Translations under genes and position numbers: made by a program | Shown: positions 1 through 11,867 of the stretch, in pieces | How positions within the stretch are numbered: the first letter of the stretch is position 1 | Layout of the letters: each line of letters begins with the position of its first letter | The notes under the pieces: generated by a model | Database searches by the model: none | Told to the model about the DNA's origin: nothing | Seen by the model: only the letters and a program-made list of their open reading frames with translations | NCBI GenBank assembly: GCA_001687465.1 | Contig: LVLI01000101.1 | Location: 331,125 to 395,124 of the forward strand | Length of the DNA: 64,000 bases | Direction: 5' to 3' | Origin: Halocafeteria seosinensis | Lineage: Eukaryota; Sar; Bigyra; Bicosoecida

Positions 1-1935
1 ACACCCGCGAAAGCGGATTGTTTTCATCGGCTTGTTCTTCCTCTTCCTCATCATAAGGACTGGAAGACGAGAGATCCGAATCTTGACGAATGGCATCACC
101 TCCACCCGAAAGGCGACGTATTAGTTGTTTCACGTGAGCATTGCTCTTTGGCTTCGCTGTGACTACTTTGCGAACGCTGTTCGGTGCGAGAGTGGGCAAC
201 CCTCCTGAGCTATTATCAAACCTCTTGGAAAAATATTCATGCAAGACATCCATATGTTCCTTCTCAGGAATAGGTAGGACTATGTAAATTTCACCACCAT
301 GATCAAGGACCTCTTCCAAAAAGAAAACGTCACTCAGGGTATTGACGGTCGCAAATGCAAATTTGATATTTGATCGTGTTATGATTCTCCTCAACTGCTT
401 TTGGAGCTTTCGCACGCCCTCTTTCGAAGGAACATAGGAGGATTTCTCGCTCGACAGCAGTACTCCTACTGAGGGCAGGCTAAACAGGGAATCAAAACTC
501 CTTGCGTATTCATCTGCTTCAGCACCCACATACGCATAGCGCAGCAACAGCATTAACTGACGCCTGGATGAAGACAGTTTGACGTAATCGTTTCCGACGA
601 GGTTTACTGCCTTTTCATAGTACTCCCTTGCCTGTTCAAAATTTCCACGTATTATGTTCGCTTCTCCAATCGTCGCGTATACCCAATATCTCGAGGCACT
701 GTTTTGATCATGAAATTTGAGCTCCTTTTGGCAGAGGCGCAGTACATCATGGGCAAGTTGTTGAGCAGTGCCATCTGATCCTCCTAACAAAGCCGTTGTT
801 GCAGCATTGATGCCCAAATAGTAAGACGTCTTTCCCCCTCGTTCATACGCTTCGCGATATATTTGATGTGCACGGTCCACGTTCAACTTCCTTGTTTCTT
901 CTTCTTTCGCTTGAGTTGCCAAATCCTTGTATGCCCGGGCTAGTAAACCAGCTGTTTCGTCCGAGGTATCACCATTTGTTCGAACTTCTTCGAGTATCTT
1001 GATGGCTCGCTCGACAGATCCCGCCTGTGTAAGGAAGCACGGTAACAACCAAATATCAAAAAGGAAGGCGAACTATTTCTCCGATAACATCCTTTGCCTT
1101 ACTTGTGTTAAGGACCTCGCGTGTAGAGTGCACAGTCTTCGTGAATTCTCATATTTCTTGCAGCCATGATATAGGACATCCTCCGCCATAAGCGGTTCAC
1201 CTTTAGAGATTAGTTGCTCTCCAATCACGTGATAAAATGTTTCCGTTCGAAGCGAAGGTAGTGTGTGCTGATAAATGCGTTCTATATCAGCTGCACTGAG
1301 GTCTGTCATCCGTAATTCCTGCATTGCCAGCAAAGAGACGTGAGGAGCCCGCGTTCGATAATCAAACACCTCAGGATTACGAACAGTAAGTAACCTATCA
1401 GCGGTATCCCGTTCACTTTCGTCCCCAACCTCATTATCAAAAATAACTTTATTAATATTTCGGCCCGTTAGTTTCGGCATCTCACGCTCACGATGCTGGT
1501 CGTCACCATTCTCGGCAGGTGGGCCAAGGGCTTTGGCAGAAAACGTCATAGATTTCTTTAGAGCGCCAGGTTTTGACGGTGAAGGCTCCCTATGACGCAA
1601 CTCGGGGTCTGAACATATATTGAGGTTCTTGAGCTGCAGTCAACAGCATTCCTACATTGAAGAAATGAACAAGAAAGCAAAACCCTAACCGGCGCTTACG
1701 TGAGAGGACAGATAGTCATCCTCATGAGGCGCAGTACGCCTTGGATGCGAACAGCCTGTGGACCAAGACCCATTATCTTCTGGGTCTGTATCAGAAATAT
1801 CAAAGGAATTAGAATATCTCCCCAACTGAGCCTTTCGGAACCAAACTTACCTCGTTGTCCATTTTGAAGCGGCACGACGCTTTGATGGTCTGAACGTCCA
1901 TTCAGACGACTGGGTTTGGACGACTCGCAACCCAT
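1..1935 (-). CDS. ASK1-like MAP3K TRAFs-binding TPR protein (C-terminus outside window)
   Basis: Exons 1935-1851, 1785-1700, 1633-1103 and 1024-1 join in frame into about 575 residues with no stop at the left edge. The start MGCESSKPS fits the N-myristoylation consensus, with Cys3 as a likely palmitoylation site, so membrane anchoring is inferred. Residues ~245-420 resemble the TRAFs-binding region of ASK1/MAP3K5 (DUF4071): GLLARAYKDL near 259, YYLGINAATTALLGG near 301, and a TPR-like helix pair near 350-371. Residues ~456-488 (FLEEVLDHGGEIYIVLP) look like the nucleotide-sensor-like (SLOG-type) segment that follows this region in many bacterial proteins. An acidic, low-complexity stretch ends the visible part. 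In animal ASK1 a kinase domain follows; none is visible here, so whether this is a kinase is unknown. Family call fairly sure, exact function not. Confidence 0.72.
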
Positions 1936-3648
1936 TCCACTAGCAAATCTGGATATCCAATGCTCCCATCTGTACAGCGACTTAGGGGTTGAGCTTCAGC
2001 TCGCACTTGGTCAGCCACACCGTATAGCACCAACTCAGGAATTCAACGATTTTTCAGCCAACGGAAACGAGCAGTGTCTGCATCAGTGGTTGACGAATCA
2101 AAATGAACCAGCATTGCAGCCATACACCGTTTATCTTCTTCAATAACAGAGGGGAATTTAACAGCGCAAACTTGAAGTCACCCGCATCCCTTGAGGACCC
2201 CCTCGCACGTTGCGACAAAAAAGACGAAGATGCTGTCCGATTCTCTACAGCATAGAGGTCTTCCGTGAAAATCCCTTTCCCTCCATACCAAAAAGTAGCT
2301 AACGCGCCATCCAACAGTGGGGAACTCGGTCAACTTAGTGCACATGAATGAAGCAAATGACAGTGGTGTGGTTTGCTTGCCCTGCCACACTCCACTCTCC
2401 TCGCAACCGAACCCAGTTGTTTGCCACATAGAAAAAGTAACACGTCTCCCTCATGAAACCCAGCGTATGGGACATTGACGCACATAATGGAGCTGAATGT
2501 ACAGTCCTCTTGCCTTACCTCTCAAGAATGGTGCTTCCGCCGGGGGAGTCGTTGGCTGGGGAGTAACTGTCTCCCTCCACACACAAAGTGAAGGGAAACG
2601 TCGAAAAATCTGACAAATACCACTGACAAAGTAGTCAATCTGCAGTGGACCAAACAGACAAACAAGTCTGCCTACGCGGTGTGCTGCTGTGTGTATCGGC
2701 TAACAACCGGCGTCGGTACCCGCGAAACCGGTCGCAAAGGCCCCACCCCGCGGTCCACCCGGTGAGCCACAGGGTAGAGGAATTTACATTGTACCTCGCA
2801 AAATTAAAGACAAAGAAGAAGAGATTCATGTGTTCTCTTTCTCATTGCACAACATTCTGGCCTTCCACGGTGAACAACGAAACGGCGAAGAAACGCCACA
2901 CTACCGGGTACACCGAGTTTAGCCGCCGAGATGATAAACCGGACACACTCATGATGGCAAAACTTCTACTCGTCTCTGCACGGCACAAAGTTAGTTTACA
3001 AGATGGGTATTCATTCCTGAAGCACCAAAGAGATGAGCAATATATGACCGACGTTCCTCTCCGTCCACATACAACTGTCTACGGGACATGGTGACCGTAA
3101 AAGCCAGTTCCAGCCCGACAGTGTGACCAGTCACGTTGATGCGCCGCAGCGTGAAGATGTTGGAGCGGTTCCGGGTAGGGTTCACTCCTCACACGGCGTA
3201 GCGTAGCCTGTGGCATACACGTCTTCCGTTAGGAGCAATACGAATACACACACATACACACAATAGAGTTATGCGGTGCTGGGTCTGCCGCTTGCGGGCA
3301 GACCAGAGTGGTGCTCCGTTGTCTGAGTCCCACTTCTTCTCCAGTAAAGTTCCAGTTTCCCATCAAGAGTCTCCAAATTCGCAATCCTATTCAGTGTCGC
3401 CTATGATCATCACAGAATGATGGTCCAGATTTACTCAACAAGTTGACAACAACGTGGTTGTGAAGTTGGGGTTGTGAAGTTGGTGTTGTGAAGCCACGCA
3501 AGAAAATTCATTGTCGTGTTTTCTTATTCATCCAAGTTGAGCAGTGCATGAATTCGTATGGTTTGTCAATGCGCATTTAGTAAAGAATGATAAAGTTTAT
3601 TAACTGACTTAAACGTTTCAAGAGCCTTAACGAGCACGCAACTAAGAT
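1936..3648. other. Intergenic, no supported gene
   Basis: It lies between the starts of two divergent genes and presumably carries both promoters. Several open frames exist (longest 2645-3094 +, 149 codons), but none has domain-like composition, splice partners or family similarity. A short CA/TA-rich stretch lies near 3241-3262 and a 14-bp tandem repeat at 3457-3493. I see nothing else. Confidence 0.5.
3457..3493. repeat. Short 14-bp tandem repeat
   Basis: The unit GTTGTGAAGTTGG(G/T) is repeated head to tail about 2.6 times, 156 bp upstream of the next start codon. It is probably replication slippage. No function is evident. Confidence 0.85.
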
Positions 3649-5332
3649 ATGGCTGCGGCAGCTGCAACGGAGGGAAACAGCAATGACCCATCACATAATG
3701 CTGAGAAATTGAGCATACAGCAGTTTTCTGCGGACAAGTCACTGTATATACGTCGCGGTAGTGATCAAACGCGTGGCTATATTGTGATCTTCACCAACAG
3801 TGGAAGTTGCTTCGGCATAGTGCCCTTCTTTTTCACGTTTAAGTTGGACAACGATAATCCTGAAGTACCACCGATGTTTTTCCCACTAGTGGTCGATGCT
3901 AACCATGCACAGCTTTACACAACTGTAAATGAAAGGGAGCAATGGAAACCTCAGGCTTCTCAATGGAATGCTTCCAAGACTGTCTACGATGGGTGCGTAT
4001 TGTTCACTGGACACAGTGTTGACTGTGGCACGACTGAGAAGATTGCTTCTTGATTGTCAATGCAGAGCTGATGAGTTAAGGAATTTTCTTAACCAGAATC
4101 CGAGGAGTTCGACTCAAAATGGCGCAGACGATACGTCGAATGACAAATCAAAGCAGTTTTCAAAATTCCTGGAAACGCTCTCTATCTGGCAATCGGCAAG
4201 GAAAGCGTATGAATTCGTCGATAATTTCGGCATAGCCGACAGCGATGCACGCAAAGATCTCAAACGCTATATTGTAGAGTTCCTCTCAGACTCACAAGTG
4301 TACAATTCTGTCATTTCCTCGTTTAACGCACTCTTTGACAGAGTAACGCTTCATCAGGTCACTTCCTCAGAACTGGCCATTGAACCCCTAGAGAATCTCT
4401 CAGCCGCAGACTTGGGCCACGCATTCAGTACCCTTCTCAACACTGTAGAGGATATGAGCACCTCCGAAAACTCGTCGGAAGGGGGCAAAGCAACAAGTGC
4501 CGATGGCTCATTGGCGCTAGGAAAGTCCGACAGTCAGGGTTCGAATGACTGGGAAGTCGGGAGTGGTGGTCCCGATTACGGATCAGGTGAAGACCAAAGT
4601 GGTTCAGACATAATGAGCTTTGGCAACACTATGGGGCGAGGAAGAGGCCGTGGGCGTGGACGGGCAAGTCTGCTGGAACTGTTTGAGGGCAATGGCCACG
4701 GATTCGGATACCCCCCGAGCTACGGTCGCGGTAGCGGGGGAAGAGGGTTGTCGTCAGCGCCTGATCTGCACGACGAAGATGACATGGGATATTTTTATGG
4801 TGACAATGGCCGTGGCGGCCTGTCTGGATCTGGTCGAGGGGCTATGCGGGGTCGTGGACGCGGACGTGGTGGCCTGTTTGGATCTGGGCGAGGTGGAGGA
4901 GCCATGCGGGGTCGTGGACGTGGGCTTACAGGCCACGGTTCAGGCGGTCTGTTCGACCCAGGTGATTCTCCACATTACGGTCCAGATAGTCCACAATACC
5001 TCTACAGTCCCACTCCAATTTCGCCCGAATTTTCCCCCGAAATGAACGGTCATGAGCACGACTATGCTGCTTCTGACGAAGACGAAGACGCGGGGCCTGG
5101 TACACCAGATACTCTTGACGAACTCGCCATGTTGCAAGGGAATTACAGCACAGGAACGGGGAAGCCTAACTCCTTCCCCAAAAAGCTTAAAGCACGTAGC
5201 GGGCCACCAAAAGGAAGAGAAGAAGTGTTGGTAGATAAAAACTTGCAACTTTCAGCACCCGACGCAATGATTGTCCTGTTGTTTATCATGGTCTCTATCA
5301 TCTTCGTTCGCGACGTTATAGGGGCAAATTAG
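3649..5332 (+). CDS. UEV-like N-terminus, RGG-rich, tail-anchored protein
   Basis: Exons 3649-3992 and 4066-5332 (intron GTGCGT...CAG, 73 nt) give 536 residues. Residues ~20-125 have a pattern like an E2-variant fold: a PFFFTFKL strand, a PPMFF segment, WKP, then a helix around ADELRNFL. No catalytic Cys is seen at the E2 position, so a UEV/AKTIP-like role is only a weak suggestion. Residues ~140-235 are helical and uncharacterised. Residues ~310-425 are RG/RGG-rich, including an imperfect DNA-level duplication (about 4816-4870 and 4870-4925) around GGLxGSGRG and AMRGRGRG. The last ~20 residues (AMIVLLFIMVSIIFV) form one hydrophobic span and then the protein ends, which is typical of a tail anchor. 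An RGG box together with a tail anchor is unusual. I do not recognise the protein as a whole. Confidence 0.75.
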
Positions 5333-5559
5333 GCTACCTTTGTAGATAATTGGTATATGAAGTAATATAATATGAAATATGGGTACCGTGGCGTGCATGT
5401 AACCTGCCAGTGTCAACATTGTAGAGCGCAAAAATCTGTGTCAGCCCACTCTGTTCCTTCTCCCAAAAGGACATTTGTGCTGGTCGATTACTCATTCCAG
5501 AGGCCAAATATTTGGTATATCAGTAAATAAGTGTCAAAATCATCCAGTGAACAACCAAA

Positions 5560-6591
5560 ATGCCTCCTAAAAAGAGCGGTGGCGGTGGGAAAAAGGCCGA
5601 AAAAAAGGCTGAGAAGAAGAAGACCGAAAAGCTTATCGAGGACAAGACGTTTGGTTTAAAAAACAAGAAGAAATCCAAGCAGGTAGGGCGTGTATGCTCT
5701 TCAAAATCACACCTGTTAGTATGTGACTGCATCCGTGCGCGGTTATCCCTTGCAGGTTCAAAAATACATCCAGAAAGTTGAAAGCTCGGTCAAAAATTCA
5801 CAACAGAGTGCCAGATCAAACACTGGAGGTGGCGGTGGTGCCAAACAGAACAAGAAGGAGAAGGAAGCAGCAGCCCGAGAAATGGCATTGTTGCTTCGTC
5901 AGGCTCCTGGCAAGAACAACAAGAAAACAACGAAGAGCAGCGAAAACAAGTCGACAGGAGAAGGAGCTGCCGAGGCCGGTGCAGCAGCGGCGGCTTCTGC
6001 TCCCTCCTCGGTAGCTAGCAGCAAAGAATACGCTGAACAGGAAGATGAAATGTATTATCCGGATGAGGAAGAAACAACCATCGAAGAACAGATAGAAGCA
6101 GAGGTTGGTATATGAACTCTACAAATATTTATGTTGCGGGGCTAATACCATGCTTTCACTGTTGGTCGCAGAGGGCTCAACTAGATCCCGCGAAGCTCAC
6201 ACCGGTTACACATGAAACATTTAAGAAATGGCTAGAAGACCGAAGGAAGCGTTGGGAGGATGCTATTGACACCAAGCTCAAGGATAATGTATCCAAAGGC
6301 AAAAATAGCAAATATGGTAAGTTGTTCTTCTGCCCCTCTATCGTCAGTGCACTTTCTTGCTACCGGCTCGTTGGTTTTCCCCATTCAGCTGGACTTACTG
6401 GTCGTGAAATACTCACGGCGGATGCGTCAGTGGGCGTCGATGATGCGGCCGCCGCTGGCAGTATGGATTATGAAGAAGAGACCCCGAAGGAAACAAGGAA
6501 TGCCGATGGTGATGCTGAAAAATTAGCGGAGAAGGCTGATGCGAGCTTATACTTGAATGAGGAAGAAGACGATCTCAGTGATATTGAATAA
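5560..6591 (+). CDS. ZC3H15: Dfrp1/ZC3H15/Tma46 homologue lacking CCCH zinc fingers
   Basis: Exons 5560-5682, 5756-6103, 6172-6316 and 6389-6591 give 272 residues. The N-terminus (MPPKK, Lys/Glu-rich, IEDKTFGLKNKKKSKQ, then VQKYIQKV) matches the start of ZC3H15, the partner that stabilises the DRG1 GTPase on ribosomes. The Dfrp segment is also present: TIEEQIEAERAQLDP, then HETFKKWLEDRRKRWE and GLTGREIL, corresponding to the region of ZC3H15 that contacts DRG1. Between them, where ZC3H15 carries two CCCH fingers, there is only Gly/Lys/Ala-rich low-complexity sequence with no cysteines. At 272 residues it is much shorter than the ~426-residue human protein. It probably binds a DRG1 GTPase but has lost the zinc-finger RNA/ribosome contact. 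It is convergent with IFT20. Confidence 0.85.
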
Positions 6592-6746
6592 ACATGACAT
6601 AATCCAAGGGTGTGCTACGGCTTATTTCATGCTGCCAGCTCCACATTTTCATAGCAAAGAGATTTGAGATTAATAAACAGTTCGTCGCAGAGGTAGATGC
6701 AGTAGAAATTGGATTCACGTAGATAGACACGATATATATCCTGAGG

Positions 6747-7367
6747 TTATACATCGTTGTTTTCTAGTTGCTCTATCATTTCTCTTTGTTCTTGCTCGAC
6801 ACGGACAAGCGAGTCGTACTCAGCTTGCAGCCTGCACCGTCAAATCAACAACAGCCCTCATAGCATGCTAAATGTTGAAAAAATGGAGCAAATCATCTAA
6901 ATCTGGCATACCTTTCATATTCTTGACGTTTCTCCTCTATTTGAGCCTGTAATTCTTTCCGCCGCCTCTTCCTGTTATCCTGTTCTGATTCTACCATATT
7001 TCTTGCTCCTACCGCCTGCGGGAGGCAGCGCCAAAAACCTCAGTTATTGCAAATACACTAGCCATTGTAAAATTAACTTACTTTTAGCTTCGCTCGCTCA
7101 ATCTGTTCAGCTTGCGCATTCAGTACTTCCAAGACGGTAGATACCCCTTCACTAAACTCACTTATTTCTGGATAGAATCACAAAAAGCAAGAGCCATGAT
7201 ATATACACATAATCAATCAATTCGAAATCTTCTTGATACAGCTTGTACGCACTTGATACGAACTCTCGACATTGTGTTTGGAGTTCCTCTGTTTGCTTAA
7301 ATTTTTCAGGTTCAAGGACTCGTACTTTGCCTTCGCTATCGAAGGAAATCGAAGGCTTATTTTCCAT
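6747..7367 (-). CDS. IFT20: Intraflagellar transport protein IFT20
   Basis: Exons 7367-7253, 7167-7082, 7015-6912 and 6831-6747 give 129 residues, close to the ~132 of other IFT20 proteins. The diagnostic N-terminal segment KVRVLEPEKFKQTEELQTQC matches the RVLEPE...QT.EL...C block of IFT20. The rest is one coiled coil (ARNMVESEQDNRKRRRKELQ, then a Glu/Arg-rich helix ending REMIEQLENN). IFT20 is a small IFT-B subunit that shuttles between Golgi and cilium. The gene implies that this organism builds cilia or flagella. Its start faces that of the MORN-repeat gene across a 283-bp divergent promoter. All three introns (85, 66 and 80 nt) are GT-AG. Confidence 0.92.
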
Positions 7368-7650
7368 TTCCTATTCTCCTATTAAATACTGTATTAACCA
7401 ATCTATGCAAGTATGATGCCACGCATGAAAAATACACTGCACAATACACAGAAAAGAGGCTGCTAACTGGTGGAGTCCAGCCGTGGCTGCGTGGAACTCA
7501 ACTTCAACAAAACCGTTAACGACGCCTTTCCATTGGTAGTCTATGCGTTGTGACCCGTATTGCTCGATGAAGGGCTTTTTGTCAACGGTCGTGTAGTGTT
7601 ACACTCATGAACCGAATCATATGCTCTGACGAAACTGTTTAGTGGTGAAA
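7368..7650. promoter_or_regulatory. Divergent promoter of IFT20 and MORN gene
   Basis: These 283 bp separate two start codons pointing in opposite directions, so both promoters must lie here or overlap the genes. Co-expression of two likely ciliary genes is a reasonable inference. I cannot identify a specific X-box or other factor site by eye. Confidence 0.5.
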
Positions 7651-10590
7651 ATGTCGGACCTTTCGAAGGATAATAAGGACCTGGAAGAGGCCAGTATACG
7701 GCTGCCCGAGTCAGACAACTTCCGTAATGAAGAATCCTTGTACGAAGAAAAGGATGAGGAAGAAAGACAGTCAACAAGACGAGACGACTCACCTGAGACG
7801 AAGCGCAAAGAATCTCCCGATGGACGACCTAAGTCAGGGCAGAGCAAAGGAGGAACAAGACCGGGGAGTCGTCCGACAACGGGAGCCAGCAGTAAACGAA
7901 CTCGCACAAGACCCGGGACGAAAAGTAGCAGAAGGCCAGGGACAAAGCAATCATCCGCTCGTCCAGACTCAAAGCAGTCTACCGAATTACAGAACTATCA
8001 AATGCACCGGGCTAACGTCTTTGGTGAAGTACCATCGACTGCGAAGACTGGTACTAAAAGGTCCTCGCAGGAGGAAGGTCGAGGTGACAAAGGAGAGGGA
8101 ACCGTTCGAACACAGACGATCCAACCTAAGGCTGCTCCAGAAAATGCTCAAAAGTGGCGGACGGAAACCACGAAAGACGGACGGATTATAGTGTTCAATT
8201 GGTGCCAGGAAACATCGCCAATTGGCGATAAATATATTGGGGAAAAGGTGAACGACCAGTACCATGGGTTCGGCAAAATGTATTTCGCCAATGGAGACAA
8301 GTATGTGGGACAGTGGAAAGAAGGACAGTTTCATGAATATGGGGAGCTCATGAAGGCAGAGTTTGTGGAGCTGGATCGACGTATTGTTGGCAGGACATAC
8401 AAGGTAAGATTGCACAGTTGTAAACGCGGATCCAATTTATTAACTATTTCATTTCCTAGCCATAATTTTTACAGGGTTACTGGAAGAACGGATACCAGCA
8501 CGGTCATGGCATTTACTTCAAAGGAAATGGAGATATTTATGAAGTGCGTTACGCACGGTAGACGGTCATTGTCACGCACTCACTCAGTTCTCGTTTCCTC
8601 CATCTTACAGGGATATTTCAAGTACAATGAGTACCATGGCAGAGGAAAACTTATTTATAGAGACCATACTGAGTACGATGGTTTCTGGAAGTACGGTGTA
8701 CATCACGGACCCGGAATTCTCAAGTATCCTTCAGGTGCGTACTACAAAGGAACTTTCAAAGCGGGAATGTTCCACGGTCAAGGAATTTACAAGTGGTCCA
8801 ACGGAAGAGGAAGCTATATAGGAGGATGGAAACACGGCATGAAACATGGTGTAGGGAAGAGAATCTTTAGTGACGATACTCGCTTCGAAGGATGGTTTTA
8901 CAAGGACCATATGCAAGGCGAAGGAGTCTTACATCGAAGCAACGGGGACTCATACAAGGGCTCCTTCTGGGAGGGTTTGTATCATGGGAGTGGTACTATG
9001 CATTATGCAAACGGAGACAGGTATGTCGGACAGTGGCAACTGGCAAAACCTTGCGGAACTGGCAGATTTGACTATCAGTCTGGAGGATATTACGAAGGAG
9101 AGTATTGGGCGTTGTGCCGTTCTGGAAATAAGGCTCAGCTTGAGCAGCAGGATCTGGATGACGTGTACGGTAACGTCTCTGACCTTAAATGGAAACATGG
9201 TGGCCAGCAACTTACTAAAGTGAGAGTAGAGCTATTGAAAATGAAAAAAGACGAGGAGGTCAGGGAGAGACAATCCTTGATCTCTCACGCGAGTCACGAG
9301 TCGTCAAACCAACCAGGGGATGAAGAAACGAAGGATGACTTCTTTTCTCAGCAAAAGAGAAAAGAAATGAGAAGAAAGCAACTGCTCGGTCCGTACATAT
9401 CGCGCAAGATTCGGCGTCTTCTCTATGATAAGCGGAGAGCTTGCGGTAGGGTTGTAGTGGGAAGCGATTATGACCATCCTGCTTCTCGAGGTGTCTTGAG
9501 ACCGTTGGCTGACGGGAAGCGGCATGGAAAAGGTGTCCGGGTTTGGGCAGATGGAAGCCGTTACGAAGGAGATTGGTTCCAAGACGAAATTCATGGATTC
9601 GGTATATATATCCAAGCAGGAGACCTCGGTGAACGATATGAGGGCTCGTTCAAGCGCGGAGTGAGGGAAGGACGAGGAATTGCCAGTTGGGGAAACAACT
9701 CAGGCGGAACTTACATAGATCCATTTAATCGAAAAGTAGTAAGTCTCTTAATGCCACGCATAGGCACAGCCTTCTTTACCTATAGGTGTTTTCACTTCAT
9801 CAGGACGGAGGGGCCGGACGAACCATATACACCGGTGAATGGCATCATGGGCTGTTTCACGGTATTGGAAAGATGACATCCCCTTACGGATTAGACTACG
9901 AAGGCGCTGTAAGCAAACACTTTATACATTTCCTAGAAACGAGTCTCATAAGCTGGACTTGGTAATGTTATCTGCAGTTCCACTTTGGTGCGAGACATGG
10001 CTATGGGACGATGATACTACTCAACGAAACCAAGAAGGCAGAGGCGCTCCATCATAGCCGCCAGAGCGATCTTGAAGCACCATGGAGGTGAGTCGTTTCA
10101 TCACTGCGTATAAAAGGAGTCTGTTTCACAGCTGTTCCCTGTCCGTTGGGACACTGCAGATACGAAGGCCAATGGACGAAGAACAAGATGACCGGGGTAG
10201 GGAAAGTCCTGTTAGTAGGCGGTGATACCGTTTCCGGAGAATTTGACAACGGCAGATATCATGGAAAAATGCAGTGGCTGAAGAAAAGGTTAGTAGTCCT
10301 GGCACATTCCTCATTTCCAGACGAAGACAATTTTCGATAAACCCTCCCATTGCTTCTGTTTCTCCAGTGGACGGATATACTATAGAGAATACAGACTGGG
10401 CAAGCTTGTCAGAGAGATAGAGGGCGAAGAGCTAAAACAGCTTCTCCAGAAGGACCTTGCGACACGCGTAAACGAACGTGATAAGCAGAAAGGAAAGAAC
10501 GTCTCTTGGAAAGACGCGGAAAATATTCCCAATACAGCTGGATCCAAACCCGCCGAAGAATTCGACTATTCGACTACAGATGAGCAATAG
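7651..10590 (+). CDS. MORN-repeat protein, ~18 repeats
   Basis: Exons 7651-8403, 8475-8543, 8611-9738, 9804-9908, 9978-10087, 10160-10288 and 10368-10590 give 838 residues. The first ~180 residues are charged, disordered, and rich in Arg/Ser/Thr/Pro. About eleven MORN repeats follow (pattern GDKYVGQWKEGQFHEYG, GYFKYNEYHGRGKLIY, GSFWEGLYHGSGTMHYANG), then a charged helical linker, then about seven more repeats (GSRYEGDWFQDEIHGFG, YTGEWHHGLFHGIGKM). It ends in a basic/acidic helix. MORN arrays bind membranes or scaffold protein complexes and are common in axonemal and pellicle proteins. The divergent pairing with IFT20 favours a ciliary role. I cannot tie it to a named radial-spoke protein. Introns fall both inside and between repeats. 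Confidence 0.88.
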
Positions 10591-10653
10591 CAAGCTGATA
10601 CTCCAATTTCAACTCCACCTTGACGGCATGAATGTAAAGCGCGTTTGAGACAT

Positions 10654-11867
10654 TCAAGCCAGTGGCTTTTTACTGGGAGAAGGAATGGCTTCGCGTTGCC
10701 TTGAATATCCATCCAATTGATTGACGCAGTCAAGTCTCTTATAGAGTGAGGGATCATAGGTTCGAAGTACGTTGACGTATTGCAGTTCCAGATAGAACGG
10801 ACCGTCTTGTCCATCGGCTACCGAGATCCCAAACTGCATTGGCACAAAGATGTACAATTCAGTCGTGAACGTTTTCAGCGGCTACTTACACCATGGAGAC
10901 ATTCGCGATCTAACGGCCTCTGATATGGCGTGATGATACCTTTTCGAATTGTCATGAATTCATCGAAAGGACAAGCAATAGTCGCCCATTCATATGGCAG
11001 AACTTGAAATTCTCTGCATGTACAGCAAGTTGAGTGCAGTATTGTGATGTGTTCTATGCGAGATGACGTCCTTACGCTCTAAATATGTCAGGTGTAGCTT
11101 CTTCATTTGGTAAATCACTGAGGTACACTTGATATCTGCACCCGATGGAAACCATAAGAGGCCCTGTGGAGAGATGGTCCTAGGTGACGAAATACCTACC
11201 GTCGCCCATCCGACCTGAGACGCATTTCCAGAGCCGAGTAAACATGGAAGTTTTTGAGTTTCTCGCTCGGCTGCAATCACGCAATACACACTCTCATTCC
11301 ATTTGAGTTAATGTGCTCATACGAGTATGTACTTACCTTCGTCCGAAAACTGCAGAAACTATTACTGGAGCCGAAACTCTTATTTCCTCGTAAAATGCCC
11401 TGAAAGCATCCTGTTCAAAGTACGGTTCCAATAGTTTCCCCAAATGGTTGAGCTTCCCTGGTTTCTACTCTTTCACTGCTGAGTTTACTTACCAGTACTG
11501 AAGTTTTCGTATTGCTTAATGCTGAACGAGCACACAGAGGAACCTGCACGTCCCAAAGGCTACGTATATCATGTCATAGGTACATGCGAAATCGAAATGG
11601 CTACCCACCTCCCATAACTCTATCAGAGTGTACATGGAATCGGTCGATATCCTCGTATCTCTTGAACTCGAATAACGGAGCCTTCTCATCCGGGCTCATA
11701 CCAAACATAAAACCTGCAATATACATCAGATTCACAAATACGGGATGCTCCCTGTGGGCTCAATCCCAAGGCGCCTTACTTGACTTGGCGCCCAAAATGT
11801 ACTCCTGCCATATGGATTGGGTCTTGCGCAATGCCTTGCGCATGTAGTAGCGGGTCAAAGAAGCCAT
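10654..11867 (-). CDS. NDUFAF1: Complex I assembly factor NDUFAF1 (CIA30)
   Basis: Eight exons (11867-11780, 11713-11609, 11543-11493, 11410-11337, 11270-11200, 11135-11076, 11013-10890, 10833-10654) join without frame breaks into 250 residues. After an Arg/Lys-rich, presequence-like start comes the CIA30 domain: HVHSDRVMGG (family W..SDr.mGG), STGCFQGIL (GxFxGxL), ALEMRLRSDGRRYQVYL (GLxLRVRGDGRxY), FQVLPYEWATIACPFDEF, and FGISVADGQDGPFYLEL (iGi.l.d...GpF.LeI). The protein acts in the mitochondrion to assemble the membrane arm of respiratory complex I. It ends 63 bp from the convergent MORN gene. The 64-nt intron at 11199-11136 was chosen over a 36-nt alternative because it preserves the conserved RYQVYL segment. 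Confidence 0.9.

Noticed and set aside
2645-3094. 149-codon plus-strand frame in the first large intergenic region
   Set aside because: No domain, odd composition with no regular secondary-structure pattern, no splice partners; its length is within chance for this base composition.
4620-5045. 141-codon frame inside the RGG region
   Set aside because: A shadow of the repetitive GC-rich RGG coding sequence in another frame.
11164-11199. 36-nt intron in NDUFAF1
   Set aside because: Using the AG at 11136 instead gives a 64-nt intron and restores the conserved RYQVYL segment; the short version leads to a stop.
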